From: JBFWIW01 sp050253535
Lineage (GTDB): Bacteria; Bacillota; Clostridia; Oscillospirales; Oscillospiraceae
NCBI GenBank assembly: GCA_050253535.1
Contig: JBFWIW010000045.1
Span: forward strand, 1 to 24,294
DNA length: 24,294 nt
Direction: 5' to 3'
Below are positions 1-7,600 of this stretch, in pieces. The position numbers and the translations under genes were made by a program. The notes beneath the pieces were generated by a model. The model was not told where the DNA came from. It did no database searches and saw nothing but the letters and a program-made list of their open reading frames with translations. Within the stretch, counting starts at the first letter, position 1. Each line of letters opens with the position of its first letter.

Positions 1-1
1 G

Positions 2-58
2 AGAGAAATAGCTGAAAGCCGTCAGCCGCAGGTTGACGCGAACATGAATACGTGCTAA
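2..58 (+). CDS. 3' end of an unidentified upstream gene (partial)
   Basis: An open frame enters from the left edge and ends at TAA 56-58, reading REIAESRQPQVDANMNTC. The other two forward frames are less convincing, and this frame ends only 18 bases before the cyclophilin start, which fits a compact operon. The visible 18 residues are hydrophilic and match no family I can name. It could also be chance, because only 57 bases are seen. Confidence 0.4.
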   Translation, partial: REIAESRQPQVDANMNTC

Positions 59-76
59 TTAGCATTGGAGGTTAAT

Positions 77-595
77 ATGGCAAATCCAACAGTTACTTTT
101 ACAATGGAAAACGGCAGCACCATAACGGCCGAGCTCTACCCCGAGAAAGCGCCAAATACGGTGAACAACTTCATATCCCTCGTTAAAAAAGGCTACTACA
201 ACGGGCTTATCTTCCACCGAGTTATACATGGCTTCATGATACAGGGCGGCTGTCCGCAGGGCAGCGGAACGGGTAGCCCCGGTTATCAGATAAAGGGCGA
301 GTTTTCAGGCAACGGCTTTAATAATGACCTTAAGCATGCTCGCGGCGTTCTCTCAATGGCCCGTGCTATGAACCCCGACTCGGCGGGCAGTCAGTTCTTT
401 ATCATGCATCAGGATTCACCGCATCTCGACGGGCAGTATGCGGCCTTCGGCAGGGTTACGGAAGGTATGAAAACAGTGGACGCAATCGCGAACACCGATA
501 CGGACTATAACGACCGCCCCCGCACTCCACAGAAAATAGCGTCCGTCACAGTGGATACCTTTGGCGTCGACTATCCTGAACCGGATAAGGCCTGA
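77..595 (+). CDS. Cyclophilin-type peptidyl-prolyl cis-trans isomerase
   Basis: This is a 172-residue single-domain cyclophilin that catalyses cis-trans isomerisation of Xaa-Pro bonds during protein folding. The hallmark FHRVIHGFMIQGG lies at residues 46-58, carrying the catalytic Arg48 plus Phe53 and Gln56, and GSQFFI follows later. There is no signal peptide or membrane segment, so it should act in the cytoplasm. Length matches the short bacterial cyclophilins. I chose ATG 77 rather than the in-frame TTG at 65 because GGAGG at 67-71 sits five bases before ATG 77 and would overlap the TTG start. It lies just upstream of ssrA and is probably co-oriented with the gene whose tail is seen at the left edge. 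Confidence 0.95.
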   Translation: MANPTVTFTMENGSTITAELYPEKAPNTVNNFISLVKKGYYNGLIFHRVIHGFMIQGGCPQGSGTGSPGYQIKGEFSGNGFNNDLKHARGVLSMARAMNPDSAGSQFFIMHQDSPHLDGQYAAFGRVTEGMKTVDAIANTDTDYNDRPRTPQKIASVTVDTFGVDYPEPDKA

Positions 596-688
596 GCCGT
601 ACGTCGACCATAACCGGTATTAAAACAAAGATAATATGCCATGCTATCTCGGTCAAATGTAACAGTATTAAGGAACGAAATCATCCCA

Positions 689-707
689 GCCGCGTCATAA
701 ACGCGGC
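689..707 (+). other. Short hairpin between the cyclophilin gene and tmRNA
   Basis: GCCGCGT (689-695) and ACGCGGC (701-707) form a perfect 7-bp stem with a 5-base loop, ending six bases before the tmRNA 5' end. No T-tract follows, so it is a weak terminator candidate. It may be part of the tmRNA precursor leader. I found no convincing ssrA promoter; GATAAT at 630-635 is a possible -10 without a good -35. Confidence 0.35.
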
Positions 708-712
708 CTCAT

Positions 713-1070
713 GGGGGCGTAACGGTTTCGACAGGGGTCCTGAATCAGACTTAGCGGGTGAGGCGCCATCCTCTAAAACCGGCAAAATTTATAAATCAAA
801 CAACAACAATAATTCTTTACCGGTAGCCGCTTAAGGCTGCCCGTCCTCGCCGGAAGGTCCACGAGCCGGATGAGGGCGTCGATTAGTGGAGACCGTGAGT
901 GCCGCAAAGCTTTGAGCGCACCATGAACAATGAAGCTACCGAACCGTACCGCGTGGCGGCTTGCGATATGGTGAGGGAAAAGGGATTCGTCCCGAAATAA
1001 CCGCCTGCACCCGGAGAAGAGTTTGTGGATGGGTTTTTGGACGCGAGTTCAACTCTCGCCGCCTCCACCA
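713..1070 (+). ncRNA. ssrA: Transfer-messenger RNA (tmRNA)
   Basis: This is a complete one-piece tmRNA of 358 bases. GGGGGCG at the 5' end (713-719) pairs with CGCCTCC near the 3' end to make the 7-bp acceptor stem, and CCA is encoded (1068-1070). The T arm is GCGAG-TTCAACT-CTCGC. The tag frame best supported runs from GGC 781 to TAA 832-834 and encodes GKIYKSNNNNNSLPVAA; the stop falls at the usual distance and the Ala-Ala end is the expected protease signal. With SmpB it rescues stalled ribosomes and marks the nascent chain for ClpXP/FtsH. The resume codon GGC is inferred from frame and position. Confidence 0.96.
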
Positions 1071-1071
1071 A

Positions 1072-1114
1072 GATAAGTTGACAAGTTTTCTAATCGAAAA
1101 CTTGTCAACTTATC
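1072..1114. repeat. Perfect 19-bp inverted repeat directly behind tmRNA
   Basis: GATAAGTTGACAAGTTTTC (1072-1090) is repeated exactly as its reverse complement at 1096-1114, with a 5-base loop TAATC, starting two bases after the tmRNA CCA. CTTTATT follows. It may be the ssrA terminator, although the T-tract is poor, or a relic of the element that integrated at the ssrA 3' end. Confidence 0.75.
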
Positions 1115-1172
1115 CTTTATTCATACAGGTTTGCTGGATTTCAAGGGACTTGGAGGGATCGAAAAACAGTAA

Positions 1173-1196
1173 ACGTGTGGATTAGAACCCACACGT
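1173..1196. repeat. 8-bp inverted repeat in the ssrA-distal scar
   Basis: ACGTGTGG (1173-1180) and CCACACGT (1189-1196) are perfect complements around an 8-base loop. There is no T-tract. It lies in the scarred stretch between ssrA and the recombinase remnant, and its function is unknown. Confidence 0.35.
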
Positions 1197-1218
1197 AAAC
1201 AGAATAAACCGACGTAAG

Positions 1219-1249
1219 GCACGATGGCTAAAAAGCTGTCGTGCTTTTT
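1219..1249 (+). terminator. Rho-independent terminator
   Basis: GCACGATGGCT (1219-1229) pairs with AGCTGTCGTGC (1234-1244), 11 bp including two G-T wobbles, with an AAAA loop and five T's (1245-1249). It reads forward and would end transcription coming from ssrA or from a lost gene of the old insertion. Confidence 0.7.
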
Positions 1250-1362
1250 GAATTTAAATTTAGAAAGGACGGTTTTACAATGACAAGCTAGAGCGTTAGC
1301 AAGTTTTTCCAAAGCGTCGACTGTAAAATAGCCAACCACAGCTGCTATGTTTATCGACCAGC

Positions 1363-1644
1363 GGCGAACTCATCATCAATGAGGCGGAAGCAAAAGCTGT
1401 CCGCTGGATTTTTAAACGGTATCTTGCTGGGACAGCTTGGGTAAGATTGCCGCCGGGTTGCAGAAGACACTGAGTGTGCGGTACTCAGTTTAAGAACGAG
1501 GGCGAATTAGAGCAGGTCCTGATTAGGAAACATCACGAGCCCATAATTTCAACCCAGGAATTTGATAAGGTGAAGCAAATCAAAGATATAAACACAAAGG
1601 CTCCTGTACAAGCTCCTTTGATAAATCTATTATTATGGCAGTAA
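1363..1644 (+). pseudogene. Remnant of a large serine recombinase
   Basis: In one forward frame the DNA reads GELIINEAEAKAVRWIF followed by KRYLAG (1363-1431). This matches the start of the helical part of the Recombinase domain of large serine integrases. After an in-frame TGA at 1471-1473 the same frame continues with HHEPIISTQEFDKVKQIK, the conserved HHEPIIS..EF segment of the same family, and ends at TAA 1642-1644. The N-terminal resolvase catalytic domain with its serine is absent, and the part between the two conserved pieces is shortened. It is clearly non-functional. Upstream, a spaced AGAAAGGA and ATG 1280 followed two codons later by TAG may be the ghost of its translation start. 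Such integrases belong to phages and ICEs. Confidence 0.8.
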
Positions 1645-1738
1645 TTCAAATGGGAAACAATGTCTTTCTTTATTCTTAGTCACATAATTCCATGTAAAGG
1701 ATTTAGCATTCATTCTATAAAAATAGCCGTTATTCTGG

Positions 1739-1744
1739 TATAAT
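1739..1744 (+). promoter_or_regulatory. Extended -10 promoter candidate for the LuxR-type gene
   Basis: TGG-TATAAT, a TGn extended -10, lies at 1736-1744. The hexamer at -35 spacing is only TATAAA (1716-1721), so recognition would depend on the extended -10. It lies about 60 bases upstream of the LuxR-type regulator start. Confidence 0.45.
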
Positions 1745-1806
1745 GAAAATAAATTTTTTGATTCTTGTCGCCATTACAATGACCGGTGAGTGGCCGATAG
1801 GTTATA

Positions 1807-3705
1807 TTGAATGCGGGTGATATTTTGATAGCTCAGCAACATCTACTAAAGAGAGAACGTATTAATGACGAACTCACCAATATATTTAAATTTCCTTTGA
1901 CAGTAGCTGTTGCGGCAATGGGATACGGAAAGACAACCGCCGCACGGGTATTTTTAAGTAATACCAAATCTGAGTATATATGGTTGTCCATTGAACGTGA
2001 TGAGTCCTCCCCACAGTTTATCTGGGATTCACTCACGAGACAAATGATTAAGTCCAGGCCTGAACTTGGTAAACAGCTGCGTACACTGGGGTTTCCAACG
2101 GATGCTGCACAATCAGATAAAATAAAACAGATCATTGAAGATCATGTCTATCTGTCAAATACAGTTCTGGTAATTGACGACTATCATTTTGCCCATTCCC
2201 CCCTGTTGGATCAATTCATAGAAAGCATTGTAAGATCAAACATAGACGGTTTTCACATACTCATTCTTTCAAGAACAGTCCCGGAGCTGGCTATCGATGA
2301 ATTGCTCCTTAAAAACCATTGCTATATAATTAAGAATGTCTTCTTTGAATTAACAGCCGAAGAGATAAGTCAATACTTCCAGCTATACGGTTTCAACCTT
2401 CCGGATGAGACCATAGAAACAATATTTGAGATATCAGAAGGCTGGGTATCAGCCGTGTATCTGATTATGCAAAGATATGCCGATACCGGCAGACTGGAAT
2501 TTGGAAAAAGCATTGAGCGTCTGTTTGCGACCGCTGTTATACCGAGATATAGTGCCAAAGAAATTGTGATTCTGAAATCCCTGTGTATTTTCGACAGCTT
2601 TACGCCCCAACAGGCGGTTTATGTTACTGGTACCGAAGCGGCAGCAAGAATCATTGAAGATCTGAGTAACGCCAATTCCTTTATTCGTTTTGACGAGCAA
2701 AGAGGCGTTTTTCAAATACATAATATTTTTAATGATTATTTAAAGAAGTTGCTGAAGGAAAAGCCGCTGGACATTGCGATTGATGAGTTATTTGAGCACG
2801 CGGGAACGTGGTGCATTAAAAATGGCGACATTCTTTCAGGCTTGAACTATTATCAAAAAGCCAAAAAGTTTGATCTTATTCTAAAGGAGTTTGAAAAACA
2901 CAGTATTACTCAAATCGTTGACAGCAATCCCGATATTATTTTGGCGTTATTTGCGAATATTCCGTCTGATGTGAAATACCGTCATCCGATTGCATATATT
3001 GCCTATATCGGTTTTTATGTCACAAATGTGGATATAGAGGCGGGCGAATCTCTTTTATCAGAAGTCGAAGGAAAATATAAAAACGATGATAAGATATCCG
3101 CAGAAATGAAAAGGCGCATAAAAGGTGAAATTACGCTGATACGCGCTTACGCCGCTTTTAATAATGTGTCCCTTATGTACGAAAGATTTAAAGCAGCGCA
3201 CACATTGCTTGACGGGCAATCCTTGGTGGCAAATAAAGATAAAATTGTTTCTTTTGGGTCTCCTCACATTCTGTATCTGTATCATAGAGATCACGGAAAA
3301 TTGTTGCAAACAGTGGAATGCCTCGAAAAACTCTCTCCGTATTACCAGGATTTAGCCGGTGGGTGCGGTGTCGGCTTTGAATACCAGATAAGGGCCGAGT
3401 ATTATCTGGAGTCAGGTGATATTGAAAAGGCCGAGCTTTTTGCATACAAGGCAATTTATAAGGCAAGAACGATGGATCAATTCTCCGTGATCATCTGTTC
3501 CAATCTTACGCTTATGAGAATCTGTGCCGCCAAAGGCAAATTCGATGAGGCGCTTGAAATTCTGGACGCTTTGAGCGCTGAAGCCGGCACTGTAAACACG
3601 CCAATACTCAACAGCGCAATAGACCTGTGTACAGGATACATTCAAAGCATCAAAGGTGAAACTGCCGGTTTTGCAAACTGGCTGAAAGATGGCGCTAAAA
3701 AGTGA
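1807..3705 (+). pseudogene. MalT-like LuxR-family ATP-dependent regulator, N-terminal part (gene split by frame change)
   Basis: This 632-residue frame carries the STAND-type ATPase of large MalT-like regulators: Walker A AMGYGKTT (residues 37-44), Walker B VLVIDDYH (about 121-128) and the LILSRT sensor segment, followed by a long helical TPR-like region. It has no DNA-binding domain, and that domain is found in another frame at 3689-4300. The protein ends ...WLKDGAKK at TGA 3703, whereas the second frame resumes with LKSEVLY, so the two look like one gene of about 830 codons broken by a single-base shift near 3690-3703. The start is uncertain: TTG 1807 has no clear ribosome-binding site. The intact protein would bind ATP and an unknown inducer, and the nearby surface protein is a plausible target. 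The alternative is two overlapping genes or programmed +1 frameshifting. Confidence 0.7.
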
Positions 3706-4300
3706 AGTGCTGTATCAGGGCGGCGGGTTTAATTATATTGTTTACGGTAAATATCTTCTGTTAAAGAAAGAATATATCAGATTAGAAGTGCTCATTGAAG
3801 ATATGTTGAAATGCTTTTCTGCTTTTAATAATCTATTTGGGCTACTGCATGCATATATTCAGGAGGCCGCAGCCAAATACAAGCTTTACGGCATGGAAAC
3901 TGCTGAGACCTCTTTACTGCTGGCAATAGGTATCGCCAGGGATGATAATATCATTCTCCCATTTGCGGAGTATAGTTTGCATATTATTGATATACTTAGA
4001 AGCATTCAAAAGAAATCACAGAAGGATGTTTACCTGAACCGGCTCGTGAAATATGTGGAAAAATACCTGAAAACGATCAAAGGCGGATTGGTAGAGAAAA
4101 CTTGTGATATCAAGCTTTCAAATCGAGAGAAGCAAATATTGCGTTTAATCGCCGACGGGAAAACGAATCGTCAAATCGCATCCGATTTGTTTGTTGCCGA
4201 GATAACCGTAATTAAGACTGTGACCTCCATTTACCGCAAGCTGGATATTACCGGGCGCATATCTGCCGTAAAAAGAGCCATTGAACTGAATTTAATCTAA
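3689..4300 (+). pseudogene. MalT-like LuxR-family regulator, C-terminal part with HTH
   Basis: This 203-residue frame overlaps the previous one by 17 bases in the +1 frame. It continues the helical sensor region and ends in a GerE/LuxR helix-turn-helix: LSNREKQILRLIADGKTN, then IASDLFVAEITV and IYRKLDI at about residues 144-190. ATG 3689 lies inside the upstream coding sequence with no Shine-Dalgarno, so independent translation looks unlikely. The usual VKxH in the recognition-helix region reads VIKT here. Together the halves give the domain order and length of a normal MalT-like protein, so I read this as the displaced second half. A perfect-stem terminator follows. Confidence 0.7.
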
Positions 4301-4342
4301 AACTGATCAAAATGTATTGGATCCGATAATATTATTTTGTCA

Positions 4343-4382
4343 AAAACTCTGCTATTGTTTATATAGCAGAGTTTTATTTTTT
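4343..4382 (+). terminator. Rho-independent terminator behind the LuxR-type gene
   Basis: AAAACTCTGCTAT (4343-4355) and ATAGCAGAGTTTT (4363-4375) form a perfect 13-bp stem with a 7-base loop, followed by ATTTTTT. It separates the regulator from DUF2442. No clear promoter is visible in the 24 bases left before the DUF2442 start, so some read-through may feed the downstream genes. Confidence 0.85.
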
Positions 4383-4406
4383 ACTTTCATACTGAAGAGG
4401 TGAACT

Positions 4407-4640
4407 ATGCCTAAAATCATAGGCGCGGCAGCTACTGAAGAATATACACTGGAAATTGAACTGGATAACCATCACAAAATTATCTACGATATGAAGCCGA
4501 GACTGCAGGCGGTTCGGTTTTGCAAGCTTACGGATCTGGGCCGATTTAAAGACCTTCATATTAAAAACAGCAATACACTTGTTTGGGACAGCCTGTGCCA
4601 AATCAGCATTGACGAAATCATAAATCTCATAGAAAGATAG
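4407..4640 (+). CDS. DUF2442 domain-containing protein
   Basis: This 77-residue protein has the DUF2442 layout: an N-terminal beta segment (YTLEIELDNHHKIIYDMKP), a short middle helix with RFCKLTDLGRFKDL, and a C-terminal WDSLCQISIDEIINL where the family usually has W..G.DI..D.L. No catalytic residues are known. DUF2442 genes are often paired with a DUF4160 partner in toxin-antitoxin-like loci, but no DUF4160 gene is present here. GAGGTG stands a few bases before ATG 4407. It ends 15 bases before the SLH protein start and may be co-transcribed with it. Confidence 0.75.
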   Translation: MPKIIGAAATEEYTLEIELDNHHKIIYDMKPRLQAVRFCKLTDLGRFKDLHIKNSNTLVWDSLCQISIDEIINLIER

Positions 4641-4655
4641 AAAGAGGAAGCCTAT

Positions 4656-7600
4656 ATGAAACGTAAATTATTTATTACCGTACTCGCATTGTGTTTGCTG
4701 ATAAGCCTTCTGCCGGCTATGAGAATGTCGGCAAGCGCTGCGGAAACATGGACTTATCCGCAATCCGATGCTCCAGCTGAATTCACGTTGGGTGTGGATG
4801 GGACAACAGACAACGCGGGAACGGAATCAAATCCATATGCAATTTCCAGTGCGCAGGATCTGGTTAATTTTTCCTACTTGGTTAATCACGGCAGTAATTA
4901 CAGTGGAAAATACTTAGCGCTTACTGCCGATATTGTGTTCATTGACGACGTGCTGGCTGCCGACGGCTCACTCAATATCGGAAAGTCCTATAGATCGTGC
5001 GGTACTATTGGCGAGGATTATAGTTTTAAAGGTAATTTTGATGGCCAAGGTCATACCATCAGTGGCATATACATCAACATTAATGCTTATGATTACAGAG
5101 GATTGTTCGGCCAAGTTGAGAACGCTACAATTAAAAATTTAGGTGTTATAGACAGCTATATTATAGGCAGAGACTATGTCGGCGGCATTGTGGGATATGC
5201 CTACAATAGCACCATAGAAAACTGTTATAACAGCGGGAGTATAAGTGGCACCAACTCTGTCGGCGGCATTGTGGGATATGCCCGCAATAGCACCGCAAAA
5301 AATTGTTATAACAGCGGAAGAATAAGTGGCAACAACTATGTCGGAGGCATTGTGGGTCGGATTATTAATGTCAAAGTGAATAACTGTCATAACGACGGAA
5401 GCATAAGTGCCGACAGCACCGTCGGCGGCATCGTGGGTCAGGACTTCGCTGTAACAGGCAGCGATTCACTTATCAGCAATTGCTATAATACAGGCACTGT
5501 TAATGCTGTCAGTTATCCGGGCGGCATAGTGGGTGATCTTTATGTTAAGGTTTCCAACTGTTATAATACCAGAACAATTACAGCCTCAAGTTATTCAGCC
5601 GGAGGAATATCCGGCATGTGCGCATCGAATAGTACAATCACAGCATGTTATAATATAGGAAGTGTTATAGCCAGCAGCTACCGCGTCGGCGGCATAGCCG
5701 GTTTTTCTTCAGGCGTGATAGAATTGAGCCACAACTGCGGAAAAATCAGTTCAAACGGAAGCGAAGTGGGCGGAATAACAGGGGATCAATCAGGCAGCGG
5801 CACAGTACAATATTGTTATAATACCGGCAGCGTTACCGGCAGCTACTCTGTCGGCGGCATTGTGGGCGATGCCGGAAGCAGCATAACGGTGACAAGCTGC
5901 TATTATGATAACCAGATGTGTACGAGCGCATATGGCATCGGTTCCACTTCAAGCTCGGCAGGCGCCGAAGGCAAATCGACCTCGGCAATGGTTGGCGCCA
6001 ATTTGGAGGACAGCACCGCCGAAACCTCCTGGGTGTCTACATACTGGGCATTTTCCGAAGACGATCTGTATCCGCGTCTTAAAAATATGGATGACTCCGA
6101 CGCGGCGATTCTTTCGGCTTCGCCGATATCCTTAGCCAGCGGCGATAAGGTTAACAGCGTTACCGCGGATTTTACCTTCAGCACTGTAAATGGTGTAGAA
6201 TGGGCTTCCGATAACGACGCGATCTCCATCCCCGAAGACAGTACGACCGCGGGGGTTACGCGCGGCAGCAGCAGCGATACAGAGGTTATTCTGACGGCAA
6301 CCCTGGGCAGCCTCAGCCGCGGCGTTTCGCTGACAGTCGCACACATGGTGATTTCCGGTACCCCGACCATCGCGGTAACAGGCGGGTATGGTGATGACTC
6401 CGATCAAATCAAAATCGGCGCGACCCTGACCGCCACGGCAAACACCACGCCAAGCACCAATCTTTCCTATCAATGGCAGGTATCATCGAACGGTTCCGAC
6501 GGATGGACAGACGCGACCGGAACGGGAAATAACACTGTGGAATATACGGTGAGCAGCGCGGACGTCGAAAAATATCTGCGGGTAGCGGTGACATCAAGCG
6601 ACTCGACCGGCATGGTTTACTCTGCGGCAAGCGCGCAGGTGCCGTACACAATTACGCTTTCACAATCCGGCAATACGGGTACGGACACTGTATCCCTGAG
6701 CGACTCATCGTCGGTATCGACCGTATACGCGGCCGGTGGCTCGGTTACGATTTATTACACACTGGATGGCAGTGGAACAAAGTCTAACACATTAAGCTAT
6801 TCCGGCGGGAGTATTACACAGGTCACGACTTCCGGGACAAGCTGTTCGAGCTATACGGTAAGCAGCTCCAATGCTGCAAGCGGTGTGATCGCAATTGCGG
6901 CAGTGTTTGCACATACGGACTATGGAGATATTTACGGCACGCCGACAATCACGGTAACAAACGGATATGGTGACAGCTCCGATAAAATAATGATCGGCGC
7001 AACGCTGACCGCTATGCCGAACACCACGCCGGACACAAGTCTTTCCTATCAATGGGAAGTATCGGAGAACAGTTCAGCCGGATGGACAAACGCCGCCGGG
7101 ACGGGGAATAACACCGCAGCATATACAGTTGCCGCTGAGGACGCCGCAAAATATCTGCGGGTTAAGGTAACCTCGTCTTTAGCCACAAGTGCCGCATGTT
7201 CAACGGCAAGCGCGCAGGTACCGTACACAATTACGCTTTCAGAATCCGGCAATACCGGTACGGACGCAATTTCCTTCAGTGATTCTTCTTCCGTATCGAC
7301 AGTATACGCAATCGGCAGCCCGGTTACGATTTATTACACGCTGGACGACAGCGGAACAAAGTCTAACACATTAACCTATTCCGGTGGGACCATTACACAG
7401 GTTACGACTTCCGGGACAAGCAGTTCAAGTTATACGGTAAGCAGCGGGGACGCTTCAGACGGTGTGATTGAAATTACGGCAACGTTTAAGCATACCAATT
7501 CATCGAGTGGCAGAGGTTCGTCATCCTCCTCGACAAAGACTGCACCATCGTCCAGTGTGCCGGTAATAGTAAACGGCAAGTCTCAGACTGCCGGAACTTC

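Noticed and set aside
961..1185. Open frames on both strands over the tmRNA 3' half
   Set aside because: The region is fully explained by the tmRNA structure.
5903..6370. 155-codon minus-strand frame inside the surface-protein gene
   Set aside because: It is a shadow of the repetitive Ser/Thr-rich coding strand, with low-complexity composition and no start signals.
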